In this document: positions 24,649-33,463 of the stretch, in pieces
How the letters are laid out: the number at the start of each line of letters is the position of its first letter
How positions within the stretch are numbered: the first letter of the stretch is position 1
Source of the DNA: an uncultured Clostridia bacterium
Lineage (GTDB): Bacteria > Bacillota > Clostridia > Oscillospirales > Acutalibacteraceae
Length of the DNA: 64,000 nt
NCBI GenBank assembly: GCA_945874765.1
Contig: CAMCHQ010000001.1
Coordinates: forward strand, 62,001-126,000
Direction: 5' to 3'
Position numbers and translations under genes: made by a program
Notes under the pieces: model-generated
What the model saw: the letters and a program-made list of their open reading frames with translations, nothing else
Told to the model about the DNA's origin: nothing
Database searches by the model: none

Positions 24649-26025
24649 ATGGATTATCGTATTGAGCACGATTCTATGGGAGAGGTAAAAGTTCCTGCCG
24701 ACAAATACTGGGCGGCACAAACGCAAAGAAGCCACGAAAATTTTGAAATCGGCGTCGGAATTGAAACTATGCCGAGAGAAATTACTCACGCATTCGGAAT
24801 ACTCAAAAAAGCGGCGGCGATTGCAAATAACAGATTAAAAAGCGATAAAATGACAGACGAAAAACTGAATGCAATATCTAAAGCCTGTGACGAGGTAATT
24901 GACGGAAAACTTAATGAGCATTTCCCTCTTGTTGTTTGGCAGACCGGCTCGGGAACTCAATCGAATATGAATGCCAACGAGGTAATTGCAAACAGAGGCA
25001 ACGAAATTGCAGGCAAAAAAATACTTCATCCAAATGATGACATAAATATGAGCCAAAGTTCAAACGATACATTCCCTACTGCTATGAGCATTGCGGCTGT
25101 ATTGGGACTTGAGGACAAAGTTATTCCTGCAATAGATATTTTAACAGAAAGTTTCAAAAAACTTGAAAAGGAAAACGAAGGAATAGTAAAAAGCGGACGC
25201 ACCCATTTACAAGACGCTACGCCGATAACATTTTCTCAGGAAATAAGCGGCTGGAGAAGTTCGCTTGAAAAGGACAGGAAGCTCATTGAAATCGCTTTGC
25301 CTGAACTTAAAGAATTAGCACTTGGCGGAACAGCGGTAGGAACAGGTCTTAATGCACCTAAAGGATTTGACAAAGAGGTTGCAAAAGCAGTTTCAAAAAT
25401 TACAGGAAAAGATTTTGTAACAGCTGAAAACAAGTTTCACGCATTAACGTCGAAAGACGAAATAGTTTTTGCCCACGGTGCTTTAAAAGCGCTTGCCTGT
25501 GACCTTATGAAAATAGCAAATGATATAAGATGGCTTGCAAGCGGTCCACGTTTGGGACTTGGTGAAATAACTATACCTGAAAACGAGCCGGGTTCATCAA
25601 TTATGCCCGGAAAGGTAAACCCTACGCAATGCGAAGCAGTAACAATGGTGGCTGTTCAGGTTATGGGTAATGATGCGGCAATCGGCTTTGCGGCAAGTCA
25701 GGGTAATTTTGAGCTTAACGTATTTATGCCGGTAACAATTTACAACTTTATGCAATCGGTCAGGCTTTTAAGTGAGGCAATGATTAGCTTCAATAAAAAT
25801 TGTGTAAGCGGAATTAAAGCGAACAAAGATAAAATGGACAGCAATCTTCACAATTCACTTATGCTTGTCACTGCTCTCAATCCTTACATAGGATACGAAA
25901 ATGCAGCAAAAACCGCAAAATACGCATATAAGAACAACATATCTTTAAAAGAAGCCTGCACAACACTCGGATTTTTAAGTGAAGAAAAATTTGACGAAGT
26001 TTTCCACCCGGAGCAAATGGTTTAA
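24649..26025 (+). CDS. fumC: Fumarate hydratase, class II
   Basis: 458 residues from the ATG at 24649 (CGGAGG upstream; the track's longer ORF crosses the promoter). Class II fumarase/aspartase features: GSGTQSNMNANEVIANR, SGRTHLQDATPITFSQE (with the catalytic-pocket histidine) and the signature GSSIMPGKVNPTQCE with the catalytic serine. It interconverts fumarate and malate. In a fermenting anaerobe it probably works in a partial, reductive or assimilatory branch of the citric acid cycle. No other cycle genes are adjacent. Confidence 0.95.
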   Translation: MDYRIEHDSMGEVKVPADKYWAAQTQRSHENFEIGVGIETMPREITHAFGILKKAAAIANNRLKSDKMTDEKLNAISKACDEVIDGKLNEHFPLVVWQTGSGTQSNMNANEVIANRGNEIAGKKILHPNDDINMSQSSNDTFPTAMSIAAVLGLEDKVIPAIDILTESFKKLEKENEGIVKSGRTHLQDATPITFSQEISGWRSSLEKDRKLIEIALPELKELALGGTAVGTGLNAPKGFDKEVAKAVSKITGKDFVTAENKFHALTSKDEIVFAHGALKALACDLMKIANDIRWLASGPRLGLGEITIPENEPGSSIMPGKVNPTQCEAVTMVAVQVMGNDAAIGFAASQGNFELNVFMPVTIYNFMQSVRLLSEAMISFNKNCVSGIKANKDKMDSNLHNSLMLVTALNPYIGYENAAKTAKYAYKNNISLKEACTTLGFLSEEKFDEVFHPEQMV

Positions 26026-26044
26026 AAACATAAAATACAGAAAA

Positions 26045-26076
26045 AAGGCACGAACCGATTAACCGATTCGTGCCTT
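26045..26076 (-). terminator. Terminator between fumC and the aldolase gene
   Basis: AAGGCACGAA (26045-26054) pairs with TTCGTGCCTT (26067-26076). On the minus strand TTTTTTCTG follows, so it ends the aldolase transcript and may also serve fumC. Confidence 0.8.
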
Positions 26077-26089
26077 AAACTTTATAAGC

Positions 26090-27307
26090 TTATTTATTAA
26101 TCTGCTTTGAATATTTAGCAAGATAAACTGTTCTCATAAGGAAACATTCTGCCTTTGGAACATAATGAGGACGATTGAAGATAGAAACATCAACCTGAGC
26201 CTCACAACCCTTTTCCATAATAAGGTCAAGAGCCTGCATATCACCGTCACTGTTACCTGTAACGATAGCACCGTTACCCTGAACAAGAACTGCGTTTCTG
26301 CCGTCAACTGCCTTAGCAATTTCCTTAGCACATTCATCTGTATCGCCGTCAATCCAAGGAACACACTTAACATCAACACCAACGATTTGAGCAAAGTCAT
26401 CAATCATAGGATACATTGTTTCATCAAGACAGGAAACAGCGACCTCATAAGGATTAGCAACATGCTTAATCATTGTGCAATTCTGGCTTTCATAAATAGC
26501 TCTGTGAATCTTAGCGCATTTAGGAGCGATACCGTTGACAGCAAGACCTGTTGTCATATCAACGTCAACCTTCTTGTCTCCATCATATGTAAGAGTAAAG
26601 ATATTGCCGTTTCTTACTGAAGAACCGAGGTCACAGATTGATTCCGGCATCTTGCCTGCCTCTTCCTTATTAAGGAAGTAGTTAAGTTTATTTTCAACAG
26701 AATATGTCTTATCCCAAGAATGACGAAGATAATTATCCTTAATTACCTTTTCGCAGCATTTTTCAAGTGCACCTGCAACCTCAAATGCCTGGTCAAAACT
26801 TTCACCGAGACAAAGAGTACCGTGGTGCATAAGCATAAATGCACGGCAGCTTGGGTTCATCATCATACATTTTTCAACCTTCTTACGAAGAGGTGTTGTT
26901 GTTGACATAGCATATTCAGCAACAGGAACATAGTCACCCAAAACAGGCTTAAACTCATTATAAACATTCTTGATTTCCATACCGGTAATGCTGACGATTG
27001 TAGCAGCCTTTTGGTGAGTATGAATAACAAAATTAACAAGCGGATGATGCTTATATGCATCAGCGTGAATACCCTTTTCAGATGAAGGTTTAATATCGCC
27101 TTCGTGTGAGCAGTCGTCAATATTAACAACAACTACTTCATCAGGTGTAAGAGTGTCATATGCTCTGCCTGACGGAGTGATAACAAACTGAGTGTCACTG
27201 ATTCTTGCAGAAACATTACCCCAGGTACGAGCAATAAGACCTGTTTCAAGAAGCTTTTTACCTGCTTCAACAACTAATTTCTTAGCTTCTTCAACATCGT
27301 AAGCCAT
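26090..27307 (-). CDS. Class II aldolase/adducin-domain protein with an extra C-terminal half
   Basis: 405 residues from the ATG at 27307 (AAGGAGA upstream). The first about 220 residues are a class II aldolase domain: TWGNVSARISDTQFVITPSG, zinc ligands in VIHTHQKA and LMHHGTLCLG. Family members cleave or epimerise sugar phosphates such as fuculose-1-phosphate and ribulose-5-phosphate. Residues about 240-405 look like a decayed second copy (VLVQGNGAIVTGNSDGDM corresponds to the HHGTL region but lacks both histidines). Single-domain relatives are about 210-230 residues, so this is a double-size form. Second gene of the unit with the aminotransferase. Exact substrate unknown. Confidence 0.85.
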   Translation of the reverse strand: MAYDVEEAKKLVVEAGKKLLETGLIARTWGNVSARISDTQFVITPSGRAYDTLTPDEVVVVNIDDCSHEGDIKPSSEKGIHADAYKHHPLVNFVIHTHQKAATIVSITGMEIKNVYNEFKPVLGDYVPVAEYAMSTTTPLRKKVEKCMMMNPSCRAFMLMHHGTLCLGESFDQAFEVAGALEKCCEKVIKDNYLRHSWDKTYSVENKLNYFLNKEEAGKMPESICDLGSSVRNGNIFTLTYDGDKKVDVDMTTGLAVNGIAPKCAKIHRAIYESQNCTMIKHVANPYEVAVSCLDETMYPMIDDFAQIVGVDVKCVPWIDGDTDECAKEIAKAVDGRNAVLVQGNGAIVTGNSDGDMQALDLIMEKGCEAQVDVSIFNRPHYVPKAECFLMRTVYLAKYSKQINK

Positions 27308-27350
27308 AAATTTTCTCCTTAATTTTAAATAAAATATGTAAACGCACATA

Positions 27351-27378
27351 AAGGGAGCAAGTATTAGCCTGCTCCCTT
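27351..27378 (-). terminator. Hairpin between aminotransferase and aldolase genes
   Basis: AAGGGAGCA (27351-27359) pairs with TGCTCCCTT (27370-27378); only TATGTGCG follows on the minus strand, so termination would be partial. It may lower aldolase expression or stabilise the upstream mRNA end. Confidence 0.5.
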
Positions 27379-27389
27379 AAAGCTATTGA

Positions 27390-28874
27390 TTAATAATCAA
27401 TCTTTTCGCACTGAGAAAGAACCTTATCAAATCTCTTGATACATTCGTCGATATCCTCTTCAGTGTAAGCACTTGAAGTGTAAAGACGTGAGCCTGCAAG
27501 AGTAACAAGACCTTCAGCCATATAAGCAGCACCCATATACTGCATTTCTGTCTGACGGATACCTGTTTCCTTAAGAACTGACGGAATAGTCCAAGGCTTC
27601 TTCCAGTTAATTCTGAAGTGCATTGTAGCAACAGTATGAAGCTGGCAGATAGAACCGATGTTGTAGCAAACAAACGGAAGGTCATACTTCTTAATTGACT
27701 CGTTAATACCCTTAACAAGTCTGTCAGCCATCTGACCTGCAACCTGACAAGCATTTCTCTTTTCAATTTCGGTAATTACAGTGTAACCTGCAACGCAAGA
27801 AATAGGAGTAGCAGCCATTGTACCGCCGCACATAGCCTTATGAATCTTCTTGCCCTCAGCCTTATCAAGACCAGCGCCAAGATACTTCATAACTTCTCTG
27901 TGACCGCCGATACCGCCTGCACCAGGATAACCGCCTGCGATAATCTTACCGAAGATTGTGATATCAGGATCGATACCGTAGTAACCCTGTGCACCTGAAA
28001 GACCGATACGGAAGCCTGTAACAACTTCATCACATACAAGAAGAGCGCCATACTTACGGCAAAGAGCCTGAACACCCTTAGGGAAGTCCTTATCTACAGG
28101 ACGAGTTGCTGATTCAGGACCGCATGGCTCAATGAATACAGCAGCTGTGCCGCCACGGAACTTATTGATGATAAGTTTCTTCTCAAGATCCTTAAGGTCA
28201 TTAGGGAAGAATTCCTGAGTATGCTTAAATACGAACATAGGTACACCGTGTGACTGAAGGTTAAGAGTACCGGGAACACGCATACCCCAAGCAAGCTGGT
28301 CAGACCAACCGTGGTAAGCGCCGCCCATCTTAATGATATTCTTATGACCTGTAGCAAGACGAGCTACACGAACAGCACACATACAAGCCTCAGTACCTGA
28401 ACCGAGCATACGGAACATTTCTACTGAAGGAACACACTCGCTGATCTTCTTAGCAAGCTTATATTCATAAGGGTGGAACAAACCTGTTGAAGGACCGCAG
28501 TCATCAAGGAGCTCCTTAACCTTTTCTTTTACAACGTCATCGTTTGAACCGATAATTGTAGGACCGCCTGCCTGAAGGAAGTCGAAATATTCATTACCGT
28601 CGATATCCCAAAGTCTGTTGCCCTTAGCCTTTGTCATAACGATTGGGAACGGATAGTTGAAAGCAAGGTTATGCTGAACGCCGCCCGGAATTACTTCCTT
28701 AGCTTCAGTAATCATTTCCTTTGACTTTGCACACTTCTTCTCAAAGTATTCTTCTTCATACTTCTTAAGAGCTGTACGGTTGATTGAGTAAATTGGTTTT
28801 TTGATGAGCGCATCAAGCTCTGCTGTGAGTACGGCTGCATCAGGATACTCTGTAATAGCGAATCTTGTATCCAT
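27390..28874 (-). CDS. Class III PLP-dependent aminotransferase / aminomutase-like enzyme
   Basis: 494 residues; AAGGAGGAA precedes the ATG. Fold type I, class III features: NRLWDIDGNEYFDFLQAGG, GSGTEACMCAVRVARLATGH, YHGWSD, LVCDEVVTGFRIG and the PLP lysine in TIFGKIIAGGYPGAGGIGG. This group includes glutamate-1-semialdehyde aminomutase and omega-aminotransferases. It is longer than the aminomutase because of about 60 extra N-terminal residues, and no haem genes are nearby, so a catabolic transaminase is more likely. It shares a unit with the aldolase and is divergent from a TetR gene; putative operators lie in its promoter. Confidence 0.88.
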   Translation of the reverse strand: MDTRFAITEYPDAAVLTAELDALIKKPIYSINRTALKKYEEEYFEKKCAKSKEMITEAKEVIPGGVQHNLAFNYPFPIVMTKAKGNRLWDIDGNEYFDFLQAGGPTIIGSNDDVVKEKVKELLDDCGPSTGLFHPYEYKLAKKISECVPSVEMFRMLGSGTEACMCAVRVARLATGHKNIIKMGGAYHGWSDQLAWGMRVPGTLNLQSHGVPMFVFKHTQEFFPNDLKDLEKKLIINKFRGGTAAVFIEPCGPESATRPVDKDFPKGVQALCRKYGALLVCDEVVTGFRIGLSGAQGYYGIDPDITIFGKIIAGGYPGAGGIGGHREVMKYLGAGLDKAEGKKIHKAMCGGTMAATPISCVAGYTVITEIEKRNACQVAGQMADRLVKGINESIKKYDLPFVCYNIGSICQLHTVATMHFRINWKKPWTIPSVLKETGIRQTEMQYMGAAYMAEGLVTLAGSRLYTSSAYTEEDIDECIKRFDKVLSQCEKIDY

Positions 28875-28913
28875 TGTAGTATTCCTCCTTAGAATAACAT
28901 TGTGTATTTTACC

Positions 28914-28955
28914 GTGAGCAGTTACTCACCTGTAACGGCGTGAGTGACGGCTCAC
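28914..28955. promoter_or_regulatory. Row of dyads, candidate TetR operators
   Basis: GTGAG-N6-CTCAC occurs twice (28914-28929 and 28940-28955), and between them GTTAC-N6-GTAAC (28921-28936) has the same geometry. They lie in the divergent spacer, over a possible minus-strand promoter (TTACAG, 18 nt, TAAAAT) of the aminotransferase gene. The neighbouring TetR protein is the natural candidate to bind. Confidence 0.6.
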
Positions 28956-29030
28956 TAAAATTTACACTTTAAGTATATCACATTTTTACGATTTGTCAAA
29001 TGATAAATTATTAAATATTCGCCTAACTTG

Positions 29031-29059
29031 TTGCAAATAAACGACAGAAATGATAATAT
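29031..29059 (+). promoter_or_regulatory. Promoter of the TetR gene
   Basis: TTGCAA (29031-29036), 17-nt spacer, TAATAT (29054-29059). Confidence 0.55.
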
Positions 29060-29100
29060 ACATTGTATAAGATAAGATTTGAGAGGGAGATTTGTAGAGC

Positions 29101-29823
29101 TTGCACAAAGAGGAATACGTAAATTTGTGCAACACTACAAAATTTATAAAAATGTTAGAAAAGCGATATAAAGAAGCGTTTGAAAGAGCAAGCGAAGAAA
29201 GACAGGAGTTAATTCTTGAAACAGGCATAGAAGAATTTTCTTCTAAAGGCTATGAAAAAGCTAATATTAATGTAATTGCAAAGAAATGCGGAATAAGTAT
29301 CGGGCTTATGTATAAGTACTTTTCAACCAAAGAGGATTTATTTATCACCTGCCTTCAACGAGGAATGAAAATACTTGACGACATACTCGACGATATTATG
29401 GCAAGCGACGATAAGATTCTTGTCAAAACCGAAAAAGTTATTCGTGCAACCTGCTTTCATTCAAAAAAGAATGCGAACTACATTAAGTTATATAACGAAA
29501 TCGCTGCAAGCAAGAACAAAGAAATGGTTGACATACTTGCAACGGCGATTGAAGAAAGCACGAGTCAAAAATATATAACAAGCATTACGCAAGCACTTGA
29601 AAAAGGTGACGTTAGGTCTGACCTTGACCCAAAGCTTTTTGCATTCTTCCTTGACAATCTTTTAACTACTCTTCAATTTTCGTATACCTGCGATTATTAC
29701 AGAAAAAGATTTGAAATCTATACGGGCATCGACGTAAATCAAATGGACGATGAGCAGGTTGTAAGTCAATTATTGAGCTTTATTGAGTCTGCATTTACTT
29801 ACGAAAAGAAAAAACAGCAGTAA
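29101..29823 (+). CDS. TetR/AcrR family transcriptional regulator
   Basis: 240 residues from TTG at 29101 (GAGGGAG about 12 bases upstream). An ATG at 29152 is an alternative but has no ribosome-binding site. The HTH domain covers about residues 36-80: ILETGIEEFSSKGYEKANIN, then VIAKKCGISIGLMYKYFSTK, the classic TetR recognition helix ending in YKYF. The C-terminal ligand domain is helical and not diagnostic. The gene is divergent from the aminotransferase/aldolase unit and just upstream of the FGGY kinase, so it probably controls both in response to the pathway substrate. The dyads at 28914-28955 are likely sites. Confidence 0.9.
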   Translation: MHKEEYVNLCNTTKFIKMLEKRYKEAFERASEERQELILETGIEEFSSKGYEKANINVIAKKCGISIGLMYKYFSTKEDLFITCLQRGMKILDDILDDIMASDDKILVKTEKVIRATCFHSKKNANYIKLYNEIAASKNKEMVDILATAIEESTSQKYITSITQALEKGDVRSDLDPKLFAFFLDNLLTTLQFSYTCDYYRKRFEIYTGIDVNQMDDEQVVSQLLSFIESAFTYEKKKQQ

Positions 29824-29839
29824 AAAATTAGCATTTTGC

Positions 29840-29868
29840 TTGAAAGTGAACACGGTGTACTGTATAAT
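29840..29868 (+). promoter_or_regulatory. Promoter of the FGGY kinase gene
   Basis: TTGAAA (29840-29845), 17-nt spacer, TATAAT (29863-29868). The kinase therefore need not depend on read-through from the TetR gene. Confidence 0.7.
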
Positions 29869-29947
29869 AATAGTATTACACAGCAATTGTTTTGTTTGAA
29901 AGCTTTATTTAATCTGCTGCGTATATTGAATTACGGAGGATATAAGT

Positions 29948-31567
29948 ATGAAAAAATATGTAATCACATATGATATCGGCACAACAGGAATTAAAACCTG
30001 TCTCATTGAAATTGAAGATACAATGAGAATTTTGGCATCGGCTACAGCAGGATATAATCTTTATGTTGACGATGAAACAGGTGTTAAAGGCGGTGCCGAA
30101 CAGGACGCAGACGAATGGTGGGCTGCTATGTGCTCAACTACAAGAACTGTATTTGACAAAATGCCTACAATAAAAAAGGAACAGGTTGAGGGTATCAGCT
30201 TCTGTTCTGCTATGCAAGGTCTTGTACTTGTTGACAAGGAAGGCAACTGCATCAGACGTCCTATGACTTATATGGACCAGCGTGCAAGAGAAGAGCTTAA
30301 AAAAGGTATGGCTCACGGTGTTCAGATTGCCGGCGCAGAAGTTACAAAGCTTTTAAAATATCTTAAATATACCGGCGCAGTTTCATCATCTGTTAAAGAC
30401 CCTATTTGGAAATACAGATGGGTTGAGGCACACGAGCCTGAAAACTTCAAGAAAATTTACAAATGGCTTGATATCAAAGAATATCTTATTCTCCGTGCAA
30501 GCGGTGAATTTGTTATGACGCAGGATTCGGCATTCGGTACACTTCTTTATGATACAAGAAAAGGTCACGAAGGTTGGTGCAAGCCTGTTTGCGATATGGT
30601 TGGCGTTAAGATGGAACATCTTCCTCCTATCAAGAAGAGTACGGAAAAAGTCGGCGAAGTAACCGAAGATGCTGCTAAAGAGCTTGGTCTTGCTCCGGGT
30701 ACTGCTGTTTACGGCGGCGGCGGTGACGCTTCTCTTATCGGTGTCGGTGCAGGTGCTACAGAAGTCGGTGACACTCATATTTATTCAGGTACATCAGGTT
30801 GGGTCGGCACAGTTGTTGAAAAGCAAACTGTTGACACTGGCGCTATGATTGCCGCTATTGTAGGTGCTGACCCTGATACATTCAACTATTTTGCAGAGCT
30901 TGAAACTTCCAATAAATGCGTCGGCTGGGTTAAGGACCACCTTGCACTTGATGAAATCGGCGTATTCCTTAAAAAATACGGCAATGCGGCTGACAGTCTC
31001 GAGCAGACTGAATTTAACCTATACGATTATCTTGAAGAAGTTATCGATACAGTTCCTGCAGGGTCAAACGGTGTTGTATTTACTCCTTGGCTTCACGGTA
31101 ACAGATGTCCTTTTGAAGACCCGAATGCCGCAGGTATGTTCTTTAATATCAGACTTGAAACAGGTAAAACCGAGCTTATTCGTTCTGTAGTAGAAGGTAT
31201 ATGCTTCCATATGAAATGGATGTATGAAAGACAGGGACTTAAAGTTAAGACTTCAGACGCTGTTCGTTTCTGCGGCGGCGGTGCACTTGGCGAAACAACT
31301 TGTCAGATTCTTGCAGATATTCTTGAAAAAGATGTTGTAGTTGTTGAGTCCCCTCAAAATATTGGTGCAGTTGGTGCTGCGGCTTGTATTGCGGTAGGTA
31401 TGGGACTTGTTAATTCAATGAAAGATGTTAAAAAGCTTATTCCTATTAAGACTACATATCATCCAAATACAGCAAACCGTGCAGCTTATGAAAGAAACTT
31501 CAAGGTATTTAAGAATCTTTATAAGTGCAACAAGCAAAACTTTGCTATTCTCAACGGTCAGGAATAA
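29948..31567 (+). CDS. FGGY-family carbohydrate kinase
   Basis: 539 residues; ACGGAGG precedes the ATG. ASKHA-fold kinase with N-terminal YDIGTTGIKTCLIE, the substrate-site block SAMQGLVLVDKEGN, YGGGGDASLIGVGAGAT, TSGWVG and C-terminal VRFCGGGALGETTCQILADI. Family members phosphorylate xylulose, ribulose, gluconate or related sugars and polyols; xylulokinase-like is the closest impression, but the substrate is not certain. With the aldolase it could supply a kinase-plus-aldolase route for a sugar or polyol under TetR control. Confidence 0.9.
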   Translation: MKKYVITYDIGTTGIKTCLIEIEDTMRILASATAGYNLYVDDETGVKGGAEQDADEWWAAMCSTTRTVFDKMPTIKKEQVEGISFCSAMQGLVLVDKEGNCIRRPMTYMDQRAREELKKGMAHGVQIAGAEVTKLLKYLKYTGAVSSSVKDPIWKYRWVEAHEPENFKKIYKWLDIKEYLILRASGEFVMTQDSAFGTLLYDTRKGHEGWCKPVCDMVGVKMEHLPPIKKSTEKVGEVTEDAAKELGLAPGTAVYGGGGDASLIGVGAGATEVGDTHIYSGTSGWVGTVVEKQTVDTGAMIAAIVGADPDTFNYFAELETSNKCVGWVKDHLALDEIGVFLKKYGNAADSLEQTEFNLYDYLEEVIDTVPAGSNGVVFTPWLHGNRCPFEDPNAAGMFFNIRLETGKTELIRSVVEGICFHMKWMYERQGLKVKTSDAVRFCGGGALGETTCQILADILEKDVVVVESPQNIGAVGAAACIAVGMGLVNSMKDVKKLIPIKTTYHPNTANRAAYERNFKVFKNLYKCNKQNFAILNGQE

Positions 31568-31585
31568 TTAAATAAGCAATAATTT

Positions 31586-31612
31586 AGGGACTGCAAATGC
31601 AGTCCCTTTTTT
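31586..31612 (+). terminator. Terminator of the FGGY kinase gene
   Basis: GGGACTGC (31587-31594) and GCAGTCCC (31599-31606) with a 4-nt loop, followed by TTTTTT; convergent with rluB. Confidence 0.9.
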
Positions 31613-31619
31613 AGTTATG

Positions 31620-32378
31620 TTATTTTTTGCTATTTTCTTCCTGAGTCGCCGGATTAGACGAACGAAGAAGTTTATGAACCTCATTGTCTGTCAAGCGGCG
31701 TGTTTTACCGGTTTGAAGCATTCCGAGTTTAACAGGACCTATAGAAATTCTTTTAAGTCTCGCAACCTGAAGTCCTACAGCCTCGCACATTTTTCTTATT
31801 TGACGGTTTCTACCTTCTCTTAAAATAAATTCAAGAACTACTCTTCCCTCTTCCTCGGTAATTATATTAATATCACAAGGAGCAGTCTTTCTGCCGTCAA
31901 TTTCAATTCCGTTTCTCATTTTTTCAAGTATTTCATCATTGACGCTCGGTCTGACGGTTACACGATAAACCTTGGCGTAATTGTGCTTTGGATGAGTAAG
32001 CGCATTAGCAAAAGAGCCGTCATTTGTAAGAATAAGAAGTCCTTCACTGTCCTTATCGAGCCTTCCGACAGGATAAACTCTTGCATCACAGTCAACAAGG
32101 TCCATTACTGTTGTTTTTCTGCCAAGTTCATCGGATACTGTTGTAACATATCCACGTGGCTTATTAAGCATAATGTAATACATACGCTCTTCTTTAGTGA
32201 TTTTTTTACCTCTTACTGCGACAATATCTTTTTTAGGGTTAATCTTGTCACCGATATGCGCAACGTGACCGTTTACCTTAACCTTACCCATTTCAATAAG
32301 CTCTTCGCTCTTACGTCTTGAAGCAACACCGCATTCAGCCATAAACTTTTGAAGTCGTACTAAGTTGTTGTTTGCCAT
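31620..32378 (-). CDS. rluB: 23S rRNA pseudouridine synthase, RluB/RsuA family
   Basis: 252 residues. An S4 RNA-binding domain at the start (VRLQKFMAECGVASRRKSEE) is followed by the synthase domain with the catalytic aspartate in VYPVGRLDKDSEGLLILTND, and by LREGRNRQIRKMCEAVGL. RluB isomerises a uridine in helix 80 of 23S rRNA. The gene overlaps the end of the carboxypeptidase gene by 44 nt in another frame. It is the last gene of the scpAB operon, an order common in Clostridia. Confidence 0.92.
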   Translation of the reverse strand: MANNNLVRLQKFMAECGVASRRKSEELIEMGKVKVNGHVAHIGDKINPKKDIVAVRGKKITKEERMYYIMLNKPRGYVTTVSDELGRKTTVMDLVDCDARVYPVGRLDKDSEGLLILTNDGSFANALTHPKHNYAKVYRVTVRPSVNDEILEKMRNGIEIDGRKTAPCDINIITEEEGRVVLEFILREGRNRQIRKMCEAVGLQVARLKRISIGPVKLGMLQTGKTRRLTDNEVHKLLRSSNPATQEENSKK

Positions 32379-33429
32379 ATTCTTTTACATCCTCGTCTGC
32401 CTCAATCGGCAGTCTTTCCAATATTTTATCATTATAATAGACTATCGCTTCACCGAGTTTATCACCTTTTTTAATCGGTGCATAAACAAAGGGATAGTAA
32501 TATTCCAAAACTTTCACACTGCCTAAAAGGCAGCGTTTTTTATTATATTTACATTTAACACTTTCATTGATACCGCCGACAACTTTTATTTCAATTTCAT
32601 TTGAAATAGTGACTTGATTATATTTTTTCTCACAAATTTCGGTATAGTAAGTATGTGCGTCCCAATCATCGGGGCAATTAAGTGTAACACAAATAATTGT
32701 ATTATTTTTAAATCTTTTAGCGCTGATTAAGCACCTGCCGGCTTTTTCGGTAAACCCCGTTTTAACGCCTATAAATTTTCCGTCTTTAAGATTATACGTA
32801 AGAAGTTTGTTATGATTATAAACCGTTTTAACTTTCCCATTGATTTTTATATCGGAGCTTTGAAGAGATACAATCTTTGAAAAAGTTTTGTTTTCCATAG
32901 CGAAAGACGCAAGCAGAGCCATATCATACGCACAAGAATAAGGCTTACCTTTATCAAGCCCGGACGGTGTGGCAAAATGCGTATTATTCATACCGATATT
33001 CTTTGCGGTATCGTTCATAAGCTTTGCAAAGGCGTCGATACTTGCGCACAAATAAAAAGCGACTGCATTAGCCGCATCATTACCTGATGAAAGCATCATT
33101 CCGACGCACAAATCATAAAGTGTAATCTTATCCCCTGCTTTTAAATAAATAAGTGAACCTTCCGTACCGTCGAGCATTTGTGATGTAACGGTTACGGTAT
33201 CATTTAACTTATTACTTTTACAGGCAATAAGACAAGTCATAATCTTAGTGGTTGACGCAACACTTCTATGTTCATAAATATTGTTTTCATAAAGTGTCTG
33301 CCTTGTTGTCATATCCATAACGCATACACTCGAAGCGGAAAAAGTCGAAGCGTATGAGATATTAGGAAAAGCAAATAAAAAAACAAAAAGAAACGATATA
33401 ATTTTCTTTAACAAAACAATCACCCACAT
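32335..33429 (-). CDS. D-alanyl-D-alanine carboxypeptidase (DacF-like, S11 family)
   Basis: 364 residues from an ATG at 33429. Serine penicillin-binding motifs are SVASTTKIMTC (SxxK), SSGNDAA (SxN) and KTGFTEKAG (KTG). The N-terminus KKIISFLFVFLFAFPNISYAS is a signal peptide. It trims the terminal D-Ala of peptidoglycan stem peptides outside the membrane; the DacF type acts in sporulating cells. The start is uncertain: an inverted repeat (33417-33424 with 33442-33449) spans this site, and a TTG at 33414, placed after GGTGAT, is an alternative. It lies directly downstream of gerW. Confidence 0.88.
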   Translation of the reverse strand: MWVIVLLKKIISFLFVFLFAFPNISYASTFSASSVCVMDMTTRQTLYENNIYEHRSVASTTKIMTCLIACKSNKLNDTVTVTSQMLDGTEGSLIYLKAGDKITLYDLCVGMMLSSGNDAANAVAFYLCASIDAFAKLMNDTAKNIGMNNTHFATPSGLDKGKPYSCAYDMALLASFAMENKTFSKIVSLQSSDIKINGKVKTVYNHNKLLTYNLKDGKFIGVKTGFTEKAGRCLISAKRFKNNTIICVTLNCPDDWDAHTYYTEICEKKYNQVTISNEIEIKVVGGINESVKCKYNKKRCLLGSVKVLEYYYPFVYAPIKKGDKLGEAIVYYNDKILERLPIEADEDVKEYGKQQLSTTSKVYG

Positions 33430-33449
33430 AAAATATATGCAGGTGATTG
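33413..33449 (-). terminator. Hairpin between gerW and the carboxypeptidase gene
   Basis: CAATCACC (33417-33424) pairs with GGTGATTG (33442-33449), extended by a wobble pair region; TTTTGTT follows on the minus strand. It overlaps the start of the next gene, so it may act as an attenuator that also hides that ribosome-binding site. Confidence 0.5.
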
Positions 33450-33463
33450 AGGTAATAACAAAA

